35,498 nt of DNA from an uncultured Bacteroides sp. (GTDB lineage Bacteria > Bacteroidota > Bacteroidia > Bacteroidales > Bacteroidaceae). Every line of letters starts with the position of its first letter. Positions within the stretch are counted from its first letter, which is position 1. The stretch lies in contig CAMFND010000098.1 of assembly GCA_945965395.1 (NCBI GenBank), positions 1 to 35,498 of the forward strand, read 5' to 3'. Shown piece by piece: positions 16,101 through 25,583 of this stretch. The notes under the pieces are model-generated. The model was not told where the DNA came from and searched no databases. It saw only the letters and a program-made list of their open reading frames with translations. The translations under genes were made by a program, and so were the position numbers.

Positions 16101-17227
16101 AATTTGAATTACAATATACGGACCCCAAATCGAATGCCCGCGCCGGTCTGATTACAACAGACCACGGGCAGATTGAGACCCCTATCTTCATGCCGGTAGG
16201 CACACTGGGTACGGTGAAAGGTGTGCATCTTCACGAACTGAAGAACGACATCAAGGCCCAGATTATTCTGGGAAACACGTACCACCTCTACCTGCGCCCC
16301 GGACTGGACATCATCGAGGGGGCTGGCGGACTCCATAAGTTCAACGGATTCGACCGTCCGATGCTGACCGATAGCGGCGGCTTCCAGGTATTCTCTCTTT
16401 CCGGCATCCGCAAGTTGCGCGAAGAGGGTGTGGAATTCCGCTCGCACATTGACGGCTCGAAGCACTTGTTCACTCCCGAACGGGTGATGGACATCGAGCG
16501 TACCATCGGTGCCGATATCATGATGGCCTTCGACGAGTGCGCCCCCGGAACTTCCGACTACAACTATGCCAAGAAATCCATGGAGCTGACTCACCGCTGG
16601 CTGGACAGATGTTGTGCCCGCTTCAACGAAACGGACCCCAAGTACGGCTACAACCAGTCACTCTTCCCCATCGTGCAGGGATGCGTATATCCTGACTTGC
16701 GCCGCCAGTCGGCCGAATACATCGCCTCGAAGAATGCCGACGGTAACGCCATCGGCGGACTGGCCGTGGGTGAGCCTACCGAGAAGATGTACGAGATGAT
16801 TGAGGTGGTCAACGAGATTCTGCCTAAGGACAAGCCCCGCTACCTGATGGGTGTAGGTACTCCGGTCAACATCCTGGAAGGCATCGAACGCGGTGTGGAC
16901 ATGTTCGATTGCGTGATGCCGACCCGTAACGGACGAAACGGCATGCTCTTTACCAAAGACGGTATCATGAACATGCGCAACAAGAAATGGGAGAACGACT
17001 ACTCGCCCATCGAAGCCGACGGAGCATCTTACGTAGACACGATGTACAGCCGTGCCTACCTGCGCCACCTGTTCCACGCACAGGAACTACTGGCCATGCA
17101 GATTGCCTCCATCCATAACCTGGCCTTCTACCTCTGGCTCGTAGGCGAAGCCCGCAAGCACATCATCGCCGGCGACTTCTCTACCTGGAAACCAGCCATG
17201 GTAAAACGTTTATCTACCCGATTGTAA
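16097..17227 (+). CDS. tgt: tRNA-guanine transglycosylase, lacking the zinc cysteines
   Basis: 376 residues, full length. It exchanges G34 for a queuine precursor in GUN-anticodon tRNAs. The key residues are present: Asp92 in TDSGGFQVFSL, DECAP (146-150), GLAVGEP and the nucleophile Asp271 in FDCVMPTRNGRNG. In most bacterial Tgt enzymes a CxCxxC motif before SRAYL binds zinc with a later His. Here the corresponding stretch is GASYVDTMYSRAYLRH (309-324), with no cysteine, although the His of SIHNLAF (His340) remains. I recall the same replacement in other Bacteroidota, so it is probably a lineage trait. Overlaps lon by 4 bp. Confidence 0.96.
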   Translation: MKFELQYTDPKSNARAGLITTDHGQIETPIFMPVGTLGTVKGVHLHELKNDIKAQIILGNTYHLYLRPGLDIIEGAGGLHKFNGFDRPMLTDSGGFQVFSLSGIRKLREEGVEFRSHIDGSKHLFTPERVMDIERTIGADIMMAFDECAPGTSDYNYAKKSMELTHRWLDRCCARFNETDPKYGYNQSLFPIVQGCVYPDLRRQSAEYIASKNADGNAIGGLAVGEPTEKMYEMIEVVNEILPKDKPRYLMGVGTPVNILEGIERGVDMFDCVMPTRNGRNGMLFTKDGIMNMRNKKWENDYSPIEADGASYVDTMYSRAYLRHLFHAQELLAMQIASIHNLAFYLWLVGEARKHIIAGDFSTWKPAMVKRLSTRL

Positions 17228-17248
17228 TTGTAGTTTACGACGATAAAT

Positions 17249-18424
17249 ATGAAACACAATGTGTTCCAGTTGTTCCGTTCCTACCTGCAAACCGGAAAGG
17301 AACAACTGAAAAATTTAAAAGGAAACCCGTTCAAGAAGAAATGGTTGAAACGGCTGGACAGGTACATCATCGTGAAGTTCCTGGGTACCTACTTTTTTGC
17401 CATCGCCCTGATTATCTCCATCGCTGTGGTGTTCGACATCAATGAAAACATTGATGACTTCATCAACAACAAGGCGCCCATCAGTGCCATCATCTTCGAC
17501 TATTACCTGAACTTCATTCCTTATTACACGAACCTCTTCAGTCCGTTGTTCGTATTCATTGCCGTGATTTTCTTCACGTCGAAGCTGGCAGAGAACTCCG
17601 AGATTATCGCTATGTTCTCCACCGGAATGAGTTTCAAGCGCCTGATGGTGCCCTACATGATTTCGGCCGCCATCATCGCACTGGTCACCTACGTGCTGAG
17701 TACCGAGGTGATTCCTACCGGTAGCGTCACCCGACTGAAGTTTGAGCAAGTGTATAAGAACAAGAAGCGGACAGACTATGTGCGCAACATCCAGCTGGAG
17801 GTAGACACGGGTGTCATTGCCTACATGGAGCGCTATGAGGACTACAACAAGACGGCTTACCGCTTCTCGCTCGACAAGTTTGAAGACCACAAGCTGGTAT
17901 CGCACCTCACGGCCCGCCGCATTACGTACGACACCACCACCGTGCACCGCTGGATTATCAAGGACTACATGATCCGTGAGATGAAGGGCATGCGTGAAAC
18001 CATCACCCGTGGCGACCGTCTGGACTCCATCATCAACATGGAGCCGCAGGACTTCCTCATTACGCGCGGCCAGCAAGAAACGATGACCAGCCCCCAGCTA
18101 CGGGAGTATATCGACAAGCAGAAGCAACGAGGCTTTGCCAACATCAAGGTGTTTGAAGTGGAATATTACCGACGCATCGCCACCTCGTTCGCAGCTTTCA
18201 TCCTGACGGTCATCGGACTCTCGCTTTCGTCACAGAAACGGAAAGGAGGTATGGGACTCCACTTAGGGATCGGTATCGGACTGAGTTTCTCCTACATCCT
18301 GTTCCAAACCATTTCGTCCACCTTCGCCATCAACGGAAACGCACATCCCAACCTGGCCGTGTGGATACCGAACATCCTGTATCTGTTCATTGCAATCTAT
18401 CTCTACCGCAAAGCCCCCAAATAA
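17249..18424 (+). CDS. LptF/LptG family permease (YjgP/YjgQ)
   Basis: 391 residues. The N-terminus KKWLKRLDRYIIVKFLGTYFFAIALIISIAVVFDINENIDDFI is the family signature. Hydrophobic helices lie at about 45-65, 90-110, 128-150 and in the last 90 residues (three helices), with a beta-rich periplasmic domain in between (about 155-300). LptF and LptG form the inner-membrane part of the Lpt lipopolysaccharide exporter with the ATPase LptB. Which of the two this is cannot be decided. It is the third gene of the lon operon, 21 bp after tgt, and is followed by a strong terminator. Confidence 0.92.
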   Translation: MKHNVFQLFRSYLQTGKEQLKNLKGNPFKKKWLKRLDRYIIVKFLGTYFFAIALIISIAVVFDINENIDDFINNKAPISAIIFDYYLNFIPYYTNLFSPLFVFIAVIFFTSKLAENSEIIAMFSTGMSFKRLMVPYMISAAIIALVTYVLSTEVIPTGSVTRLKFEQVYKNKKRTDYVRNIQLEVDTGVIAYMERYEDYNKTAYRFSLDKFEDHKLVSHLTARRITYDTTTVHRWIIKDYMIREMKGMRETITRGDRLDSIINMEPQDFLITRGQQETMTSPQLREYIDKQKQRGFANIKVFEVEYYRRIATSFAAFILTVIGLSLSSQKRKGGMGLHLGIGIGLSFSYILFQTISSTFAINGNAHPNLAVWIPNILYLFIAIYLYRKAPK

Positions 18425-18430
18425 ATACAA

Positions 18431-18482
18431 AATCTCCTCACAAATCCATGAATCGTGGTGATTTGTGAGGAGATTCTTTTTT
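18431..18482 (+). terminator. Rho-independent terminator of the lon-tgt-LptF/G operon
   Basis: A perfect 16-bp stem (AATCTCCTCACAAATC at 18431-18446 with its complement at 18460-18475), a 13-nt loop, then C and six T. Confidence 0.92.
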
Positions 18483-18484
18483 CA

Positions 18485-18756
18485 TGAGCCACTAACTTCT
18501 CCCTGTGGCTCAGTGTATTTTCCCGCTGTATAACAAAATAAGCACTGTTCATGAAGTCAAAAAAGCCCATTCACGGTATGCTGAAATCAAGCAATATGGT
18601 CATGAAACACTCGTCGGTACAAGGGAGAGTAGAAAGCCTTTCAAAATTTCTTCTACAGCATTATATCACCTAAGGGTTTCACCTTCGAATTGAAACAAGG
18701 AATTATCGAAGTAAAATATGCTCCGACAAAAATATCATCACGGTGGAGCAAAACAA
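18485..18756. other. Intergenic stretch without a recognisable gene
   Basis: It starts with a second hairpin, TGAGCCAC (18485-18492) with GTGGCTCA (18505-18512). The rest, between the two operon terminators, holds only short open frames with no family resemblance and no clear promoter. I see no tRNA. A small RNA or a decayed gene is possible, but nothing supports either. Confidence 0.5.
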
Positions 18757-18798
18757 AAACTCCTTTGCGGGCATCGTTCCGGCCACGCAAAGGAGTTT
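18757..18798 (-). terminator. Rho-independent terminator of the TPR gene
   Basis: Arms AAACTCCTTTGCG (18757-18769) and CGCAAAGGAGTTT (18786-18798) give a perfect 13-bp stem with a 16-nt loop. On the minus strand it runs into TTTTTGTTTT. It lies 70 bp after the TPR stop codon. Confidence 0.88.
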
Positions 18799-18868
18799 CT
18801 TTCTTCAGGGTTTCCCAAGGTCTGCAAACCACTCGCCTCAAACGTGCGGTCCGTATACCTTATTATAT

Positions 18869-20086
18869 TTAGTAACCCAGTTCTTTTTCAAGAGCGTTGT
18901 ATTTTTCCTTGTCAAGCTTCCAGTAGATGTTCAACAGGTACTGGCCCCACAACTGACGGTTGTCTGGTTTAGCTTCTTTTGCTTTTTCGTAGAAAGGAAG
19001 CGCTTTTTCGTACAGTTCCTTAATCTTAGCTTCGTTAGCAGCATACTTCGGATCATCCATAGAAAGCTTAGAGTTTTCTTCTACGATTTCCTGAGCCGGG
19101 AAGAATGAACAATCACCAATCTTAGAATAAGCTTCAGCTACGAAATCCTTACCTTCTGCAATAATCTGGTTGAATGTAGCGATGGCACCTTCGTAGTCCT
19201 TCTTTTCATACTGAAGCACACCCTTCACGTACATGAAGTACGGAGTAGAGTTCTTAGCCAATACGGCATCCATCTGAGCCAGACCTTCATCAATCTTACC
19301 TTTCTGGATGTAGTAGTCCATCAGGTTACCGATGAAGTATTCCTGTGACGGGAATTTTTCTACACCTTCCTGAATAGTAGTCAACCATTTTGCAGAGTCA
19401 GGAGTTTCACCTTTTCCGTAAGCTTCTGCCAGGCACATCAGTGAACGATAACCTTCCGCCTTATGCTCTTTACCAATTGTTGCATATTTGATTACAGCTG
19501 CGTTATCCTTCAGTGAGTTAGCAGCAAGAGCAGCATAGTTGGCAATCAACGGAGTCAGTGTATCGTTCTTTACGGCATCTTCATCAGCGAACAACGGGTT
19601 CTGCGGAGCATCTACATACAGGCCGAAGAATTTCAATGCGTTGGCATAGTTACCTGCATTGTAAGCATCTGAACCTGCGTTAGTCAACTGAGGACGTACG
19701 GTAGCCAATGTCTTAGCCAGTTTCTTTCTCAATTTCGGTTTCTTCAATTCGCCGCTCTGTACCTTAGCCTGTTCTATTTCGTCACACTTTGTGTAGTATT
19801 CGAACATTTTAGCCAAGCTGTTATACAATTTAGCAGTATCAGCCTGACCACCCGGCAAATACAATTTCATGTTTTCATCGTCATAGATAGACTTCTGGAA
19901 ATCACCAGCCAGCTTCCATGTTTCAGGATCATTGGCAGTAGAAGGATCTGTCAAAGCAGGTTCGATGATTTGTGCTGCCTTCACGGGATCGCTCTTGGCA
20001 GATTTAGCTTCCTTTACCACGCTTTCCTGAGCAGAAACAGCGCATGCGGTAAAGAACAAAGCGGCTGAGAATAATACTTTTTTCAT
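18869..20086 (-). CDS. Exported tetratricopeptide repeat protein
   Basis: 405 residues. A signal peptide MKKVLFSAALFFTACAVSAQ is evident, with probable cleavage near residue 20. Helical repeat units follow: NAGNYANALKFFGLYVDAPQN, YVKGVLQYEKKDYEGAIATFNQIIAEGK and YEKALPFYEKAKEAKPDNRQLW are TPR-like. It is probably a periplasmic scaffold, since no lipobox cysteine is found at the cleavage site. The function is unknown. It lies 48 bp downstream of gyrA on the same strand with no terminator between, so gyrA-TPR cotranscription is likely. Its own terminator follows. Confidence 0.88.
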   Translation of the reverse strand: MKKVLFSAALFFTACAVSAQESVVKEAKSAKSDPVKAAQIIEPALTDPSTANDPETWKLAGDFQKSIYDDENMKLYLPGGQADTAKLYNSLAKMFEYYTKCDEIEQAKVQSGELKKPKLRKKLAKTLATVRPQLTNAGSDAYNAGNYANALKFFGLYVDAPQNPLFADEDAVKNDTLTPLIANYAALAANSLKDNAAVIKYATIGKEHKAEGYRSLMCLAEAYGKGETPDSAKWLTTIQEGVEKFPSQEYFIGNLMDYYIQKGKIDEGLAQMDAVLAKNSTPYFMYVKGVLQYEKKDYEGAIATFNQIIAEGKDFVAEAYSKIGDCSFFPAQEIVEENSKLSMDDPKYAANEAKIKELYEKALPFYEKAKEAKPDNRQLWGQYLLNIYWKLDKEKYNALEKELGY

Positions 20087-20134
20087 AAGGTTTAAATTTA
20101 GTAATACAAATATTCAAGTTAGTTTTTGTCCGGA

Positions 20135-22681
20135 TTATTCATTCGGTTCGTCCGTAACAGGCTGAATGGTTTCTCCGTCGGCGGGCTGGATGTCCGTTGC
20201 CGGAGTTGCTTCGTCCTGCACTTCCTCTTCTTCGTTTTCAGAGGCTACCTTACATACGGAACCAATCTGGTCGTTACGCTTTTCAAGGTCAATCAGGCGC
20301 ACACCCTGTGTGGCACGCCCCATGATACGTACATCAGCCACCTTCAGACGGATGGTGATGCCCGACTTGTTGATAATCATCAGGTCGTTTTCATCGGTTA
20401 CCGACTTGATGGCTACCAGGCTTCCGGTCTTATCCGTAATGTTCAGTGTCTTCACACCCTTTCCGCCACGGTTGGTCTTGCGGTAGTCTTCAATGTCCGA
20501 ACGCTTGCCGTAACCGTTTTCAGATACCACCATGATGGTTTCCGTTTCAGGGTCTTTGATACAGATCATTCCGATTACTTCATCCTGACCGTCTTCATCG
20601 AGTGTGATACCGCGTACACCGGTAGCCGTACGTCCCATTTCGCGTACCGCACTTTCATGGAAACGGATGGCACGGCCGTTGCGGTTGGCAATCACGATTT
20701 CATTGTTTCCGTTGGTCATACGTACTTCAATCACACGGTCATCTTCGCGGATGGTGATGGCGTTCACACCATTCTGACGCGGACGGGAATATTGTTCGAG
20801 CAACGTCTTCTTGATGACACCGTTCTTCGTACAGAAGAGCACATAATGACTATTGATGAATTCCGTATCGTTCAGGTTCTTCACACGCAGGTAAGCCGTT
20901 ACCACATCGTCTGCATCAATGTTCAGCAGGTTCTGGATGGCACGTCCCTTCGAAGTCTTGTTACCTTCTGGAATTTCATACACCTTGAGCCAGTAGCACT
21001 TACCCTTCTGCGTAAAGAACAGAAGCGTGTTGTGCATAGTAGCCGGATAGATATGTTCGATAAAGTCTTCGTTACGAGTTTCACTTCCCTTCGAGCCTAC
21101 GCCGCCACGGTTCTGCGCACGGAACTCAGAAAGCGGTGTACGCTTGATGTATCCCATGTGCGAGATGGTGATGACCATTTCGTCATCGGCATAGAAATCT
21201 TCCGGATTGAACTCTTCCGAAGCATATACGATTTCCGAACGACGGTTGTCGCCGTATTTTTCTTTCACTTCAAGCAGCTCGTCCTTGATAACCTTCTTGC
21301 AAAGTTCCTCGTTGCTCAGGATTTCTTCGAAGTAAGCGATTTGCTTCATCAGGTCTTCGTATTCGGCATGGAGCTGATCCTGCATCAGTCCGGTGAGCTG
21401 GCGCAAGCGCATTTCTACGATAGCACGAGCCTGAATTTCGCTCAGGTTGAAACGGGCCATCAGGTTCGTGATAGCTTCGTTCGGAGTCTTGGCGGCACGG
21501 ATAATGCGGATTACCTCGTCAATGTTGTCCGAAGCAATAATCAATCCTTCCAGAATGTGCGCACGTTCTTTGGCCTTGCGCAAGTCGTAACGTGTACGAC
21601 GGATTACCACCTCGTGACGGTGTTCCACGAAATATTTGATCAGTTCCTTCAGGTTGAGCAGACGCGGACGGCCATGAACCAGGGCCACGTTGTTCACACC
21701 GAAAGAAGTCTGAAGCATGGTCATCTTGTAAAGCTTGTTGAGCACCACGCTGGCGTTGGCATCACGCTTGATGTCGATGACGATACGCATACCTTCGCGG
21801 TCGGTCTCGTCGTTCACATTCGAAATGCCTTCGATTTTCTTATCGTTCGACAAATCAGCGATGCTCTTGATCAGCTCAGCCTTGTTCACACCATACGGAA
21901 TCTCGGTCACTACAATCTTGTCGTGTGTAGGATGCGATTCGATTTCGGCCTTGGCGCGCATTACCACACGTCCGCGTCCGGTTTCGTAGGCATCGCGCAC
22001 ACCGCTGATACCATAAATATATCCTCCGGTCGGGAAATCAGGTGCCTTGATGTACTGCATCAGGCCGTCTACGTCGATTTCATTGTTATCGATGTATGCC
22101 ACGCAAGCGTCAATGACTTCACGCAGGTTGTGTGTCGGCATATTGGTAGCCATACCTACGGCGATACCCGAAGCACCGTTCACCAGCAGGTTCGGGATAC
22201 GGGTCGGCATGACGGTAGGTTCCTGCAACGTATCGTCGAAGTTGTTGGTAAAATCTACAGTTTCCTTGTAAAGGTCCTGCATCATCTCCTCACCAATCTT
22301 CTTCAGACGAGCCTCCGTATATCGCATAGCGGCGGCACTATCTCCGTCGATAGAACCGAAGTTACCCTGACCGTCGACCAGTGGATAACGCATCGCCCAG
22401 TCCTGTGCCATACGCACCAAGGCGCCATATACAGACGAGTCGCCATGAGGGTGATACTTACCCAGTACTTCACCTACGATTCTGGCTGCCTTTTTATACG
22501 GTTTGTCGGATGTATTTCCCAGTTCCATCATTCCGTAAAGAATACGGCGGTGAACCGGCTTGAATCCGTCTCTTACATCAGGGAGGGCGCGTGCCACGAT
22601 TACTGACATGGAGTAATCAATGTACGACGACTTCATTTCCTCTTCGATGTTGATTTTTATAATTCTGTCTTGTTCTTGCAT
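20135..22681 (-). CDS. gyrA: DNA gyrase subunit A
   Basis: 848 residues. This subunit cuts and rejoins DNA in the GyrA2GyrB2 gyrase. The breakage-reunion domain shows the quinolone region [19 protein letters not shown] with Ser82 and Ser83, and the catalytic Tyr121 in [11 protein letters not shown]. The coiled region [16 protein letters not shown] follows, and then the C-terminal beta-pinwheel with a GyrA-box-like [10 protein letters not shown], variant of QRRGGKG. The tail is acidic ([16 protein letters not shown]). Ser82 aligns with E. coli Ser83 and is the residue changed in fluoroquinolone-resistant Bacteroides; here it is wild type. ParC is the alternative, but the box motif and gene length favour GyrA. 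Confidence 0.95.
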   Translation of the reverse strand: MQEQDRIIKINIEEEMKSSYIDYSMSVIVARALPDVRDGFKPVHRRILYGMMELGNTSDKPYKKAARIVGEVLGKYHPHGDSSVYGALVRMAQDWAMRYPLVDGQGNFGSIDGDSAAAMRYTEARLKKIGEEMMQDLYKETVDFTNNFDDTLQEPTVMPTRIPNLLVNGASGIAVGMATNMPTHNLREVIDACVAYIDNNEIDVDGLMQYIKAPDFPTGGYIYGISGVRDAYETGRGRVVMRAKAEIESHPTHDKIVVTEIPYGVNKAELIKSIADLSNDKKIEGISNVNDETDREGMRIVIDIKRDANASVVLNKLYKMTMLQTSFGVNNVALVHGRPRLLNLKELIKYFVEHRHEVVIRRTRYDLRKAKERAHILEGLIIASDNIDEVIRIIRAAKTPNEAITNLMARFNLSEIQARAIVEMRLRQLTGLMQDQLHAEYEDLMKQIAYFEEILSNEELCKKVIKDELLEVKEKYGDNRRSEIVYASEEFNPEDFYADDEMVITISHMGYIKRTPLSEFRAQNRGGVGSKGSETRNEDFIEHIYPATMHNTLLFFTQKGKCYWLKVYEIPEGNKTSKGRAIQNLLNIDADDVVTAYLRVKNLNDTEFINSHYVLFCTKNGVIKKTLLEQYSRPRQNGVNAITIREDDRVIEVRMTNGNNEIVIANRNGRAIRFHESAVREMGRTATGVRGITLDEDGQDEVIGMICIKDPETETIMVVSENGYGKRSDIEDYRKTNRGGKGVKTLNITDKTGSLVAIKSVTDENDLMIINKSGITIRLKVADVRIMGRATQGVRLIDLEKRNDQIGSVCKVASENEEEEVQDEATPATDIQPADGETIQPVTDEPNE

Positions 22682-22730
22682 TTAATACATTATTAATTAT
22701 ACTTTCTTTCAAGGCTTATGAAAAACCATG

Positions 22731-22760
22731 CTAAAGTACGACTTTTAGCGGATATACAAA
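22731..22760 (-). promoter_or_regulatory. Promoter of gyrA
   Basis: On the minus strand TTTG (22760-22757), 18 bp, then TACTTTAG (22738-22731), about 50 bp before the gyrA start. This differs slightly from TAnnTTTG in its last bases. Confidence 0.45.
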
Positions 22761-22874
22761 AACTTTTCTACCAAAAAATACGTATAAGCCTGCATTTGGA
22801 GATACTTGCAAGAAATGTGGCACGCATTTTGTTAAATAGAGAGAAAGACTTGATGACGAGTCTTTATAATAATG

Positions 22875-22882
22875 TATATTTG
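22875..22882 (+). promoter_or_regulatory. Probable -7 box of clpC
   Basis: TATATTTG fits TAnnTTTG, 35 bp before the ATG. A CTTG at 22849-22852 may serve as the -33 element, although the 22-bp spacing is long. Confidence 0.5.
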
Positions 22883-22917
22883 CAAGCCTATTTTGAATAT
22901 AAACGATTGGAGAAGAT

Positions 22918-25464
22918 ATGAATTTGATGAGCAACGAATTTACACAACAAGTGTCCGACATCGTCGTTTACGGGAAAGAGGAGGCTAACCGGCTTCAGAA
23001 CGACCATATTGAACCGGAACATCTGCTATTGGGTATCTTGCGCGATGGAGAGTGTAAAGCCGCCGAAATATTGAAATCGTTCTACCTGAACCTGAAAGGT
23101 ATCAAGAACGAGCTGGAAACACAATTACGGGAGAAGTCCATACAGGAGAACTACTCACAGGACATCTCATTCAGCGAGGAAGCCTCCAAGATATTGACAT
23201 TAAGCAAATTAGAGGCACGATTGATGAATAACGAGAAAGTGGACACCCCGCATATTTTATTGGCCATTATGAGAGACAACCAGAATAACGCATATAAGAT
23301 ATTGGAAAAGAACGACGTAACTTACGAAAAGATAATAGACCGTCTGAAACAGGAGGAAGCTCCTTTTGACGGACTGGATTTCAATGACGACGAAGAAGAG
23401 GAAGGCATCGGACATCGCGGAAACACGAACAAGAACAACGATGGTTTCGGCTCTTCTGCCAACCGCCAGACCACACAGACCGAGCAGAAACAAGCGGAGG
23501 ACGACACGCCCTACCTCGACAATTACGGCATCGACCTGACCAAGGCAGCCGAAGGTGGAAAACTCGATCCCGTGGTAGGCCGTGAGAAAGAAATTGAGCG
23601 TATCGCACAAATTCTGAGCCGGCGCAAGAAGAACAACCCGATTCTGATTGGTGAACCGGGTGTGGGAAAATCTGCCATCGCCGAAGGTCTGGCACTCCGT
23701 ATCGTGGAGAAGCGGGTTTCACGTACCCTGTTCGGCAAACGCATCATTTCGCTCGACATGACGGCGGTAGTGGCCGGGACCAAATATCGCGGGCAATTTG
23801 AAGAGCGAATTCGTGCCATTCTGACAGAAGTGAAGAAACATCCTGACGTCATTCTGTTCATCGACGAGATACATACCATCGTGGGAGCCGGCTCGGCAGC
23901 TGGTTCCATGGATGCGGCCAACATGTTGAAACCGGCGCTGGCGCGTGGAGAAATCCAATGCATCGGTGCCACCACCCTCGATGAATACCGCAAGAACATC
24001 GAAAAAGACGGGGCATTGGAACGCCGCTTCCAGAAAGTGCTGGTAGAACCGACCTCACCGGAAGAGACCTTGCAGATTCTCCGGAACATCAAGGATAAAT
24101 ACGAGGAGCACCATAACGTGACATATACGGACGAGGCGCTGGAGGCTTGCGTACGCCTGACCGACCGCTATGTGACCGACCGCTATTTCCCCGACAAGGC
24201 CATCGACGCCATGGACGAAGCGGGTTCTCGCATCCACCTCACTCACATCTCCGTACCTCAGGAAATTGAGGAGCAGGAACGATTGATTGAGGAAGCGCAA
24301 CAACATAAGAATGAGGCCATTCGCTTGCAGAACTTCGAGCTGGCCGCTAGCTTTCGTGACCGTGAAAACCAGTATACGGAGCAATTGGAACGCCTGAAGA
24401 ATGAATGGAAAGAAAAGTTGAAGGACAACCGGGAAACGGTAGACGCACCGCAGATAGAAGAAGTGGTTTCCATGATTTCGGGTGTGCCCGTGCAACGCAT
24501 GGCGCAAGCGGAAGGTGTACGGTTGAAGGGGATGAAGCAGGCATTGCTTTCGAAGGTTATCGGACAGGACAAGGCGGTAGAGACATTGGTAAGAAGTATC
24601 CAGCGAAGCCGTGTGGGACTGAAGGACCCGAACAAGCCTATCGGTACGTTCCTTTTCTTAGGACCGACGGGTGTAGGAAAGACGCACCTGGCGAAAGAGC
24701 TGGCCAAGAACATGTTCGGCACTACCGATGCCATTATCCGTATCGACATGAGCGAATACATGGAGAAATTCACCGTGTCACGTCTGGCCGGAGCTCCTCC
24801 GGGATACGTGGGTTACGAAGAAGGCGGACAACTGACGGAAAAAGTACGCCGTCATCCCTACTCTATCGTGTTGCTGGATGAAATCGAGAAGGCTCACTCC
24901 GACGTGTTCAACATGTTGTTGCAAGTGATGGACGAAGGCCGGTTGACGGATAGTCTGGGACGGACCGTAGATTTCAAGAATACCATTATCATCATGACGT
25001 CCAACATCGGTACACGCCAGTTGAAGGAATTCGGCAAGGGCATCGGTTTCACGGCACAGACCGGCGAGAACGAGAAAGAACATGCCAATAGCGTGATTCG
25101 CAAGGCCTTGAACAAATCGTTCGCTCCCGAGTTCATCAACCGTCTGGATGAAATCGTGACCTTCGACCAGCTGGACATCGCGTCACTGGAGAAAATCATC
25201 GACATCGAGTTGGCAGGACTCTACAAGCGTATCGAAGGTTGTGGCTACCATCTCCTGCTCGACCAGGAGGCCAAACGTTTCGTGGCAGAAAAAGGCTACG
25301 ACGTACAGTTCGGTGCCCGCCCGTTGAAACGCTCCATCCAAAATCACCTGGAAGACGGACTGGCAGAGCTGATTATCAACGAAGAACCGCAGACGGGCGA
25401 TACCTTGCATGTGTACATGAACGCCAAAGGTGACGGAGTGGAAATGAAAGTAGAAAAAGCATAA
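22918..25464 (+). CDS. clpC: ClpC-type AAA+ unfoldase, ClpP partner
   Basis: 848 residues. The N-terminal Clp-N double repeat ([48 protein letters not shown]) is followed by an acidic linker. AAA1 has Walker [14 protein letters not shown], then comes a UVR-like middle segment ([21 protein letters not shown]). AAA2 has Walker [13 protein letters not shown] and a ClpP-docking IGF loop (GKGIGFTAQ). The UVR segment and short middle domain mark ClpC and not ClpB. It unfolds substrates for ClpP, whose gene is not in the window. Met4 (22927) is another possible start; a GGAG is found just before the first. Confidence 0.94.
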   Translation: MNLMSNEFTQQVSDIVVYGKEEANRLQNDHIEPEHLLLGILRDGECKAAEILKSFYLNLKGIKNELETQLREKSIQENYSQDISFSEEASKILTLSKLEARLMNNEKVDTPHILLAIMRDNQNNAYKILEKNDVTYEKIIDRLKQEEAPFDGLDFNDDEEEEGIGHRGNTNKNNDGFGSSANRQTTQTEQKQAEDDTPYLDNYGIDLTKAAEGGKLDPVVGREKEIERIAQILSRRKKNNPILIGEPGVGKSAIAEGLALRIVEKRVSRTLFGKRIISLDMTAVVAGTKYRGQFEERIRAILTEVKKHPDVILFIDEIHTIVGAGSAAGSMDAANMLKPALARGEIQCIGATTLDEYRKNIEKDGALERRFQKVLVEPTSPEETLQILRNIKDKYEEHHNVTYTDEALEACVRLTDRYVTDRYFPDKAIDAMDEAGSRIHLTHISVPQEIEEQERLIEEAQQHKNEAIRLQNFELAASFRDRENQYTEQLERLKNEWKEKLKDNRETVDAPQIEEVVSMISGVPVQRMAQAEGVRLKGMKQALLSKVIGQDKAVETLVRSIQRSRVGLKDPNKPIGTFLFLGPTGVGKTHLAKELAKNMFGTTDAIIRIDMSEYMEKFTVSRLAGAPPGYVGYEEGGQLTEKVRRHPYSIVLLDEIEKAHSDVFNMLLQVMDEGRLTDSLGRTVDFKNTIIIMTSNIGTRQLKEFGKGIGFTAQTGENEKEHANSVIRKALNKSFAPEFINRLDEIVTFDQLDIASLEKIIDIELAGLYKRIEGCGYHLLLDQEAKRFVAEKGYDVQFGARPLKRSIQNHLEDGLAELIINEEPQTGDTLHVYMNAKGDGVEMKVEKA

Positions 25465-25497
25465 CGGAATTCTGACAGAATTTCGGCATACAGACAA

Positions 25498-25531
25498 AAT
25501 GTCAGGTACAAACGTATCTGGCATTTTTTTT
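25498..25531 (+). terminator. Rho-independent terminator of clpC
   Basis: Arms AATGTCAGGTAC (25498-25509) and GTATCTGGCATT (25514-25525) form a 12-bp stem with two G-T pairs and the loop AAAC, followed by T up to 25531. Confidence 0.88.
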
Positions 25532-25583
25532 GTGTAGGGACTGGAAAAAAATTTATTCGAACAATCATAAAAAACAAAGAGAT

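Noticed and set aside
18505..18693. 62-codon open frame in the gap after the lon operon
   Set aside because: It begins in a hairpin, has no ribosome binding site or promoter, and its translation resembles nothing I know.
18687..18700. 14-base match GAATTGAAACAAGG with the terminator at 122-135
   Set aside because: It is short, low in complexity and not part of a similar hairpin at the second place; most likely chance.
20126..22606. 826-codon open frame on the plus strand opposite gyrA
   Set aside because: It lies entirely over gyrA, and its His/Val/Thr/Asp-rich translation is what antisense reading of this codon usage gives. No domain or promoter is visible.
25530..25583. Upstream start for htpG giving an 18-residue extension
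   Set aside because: The codons lie on the T tract of the clpC terminator, and the family begins at the Met encoded at 25584.
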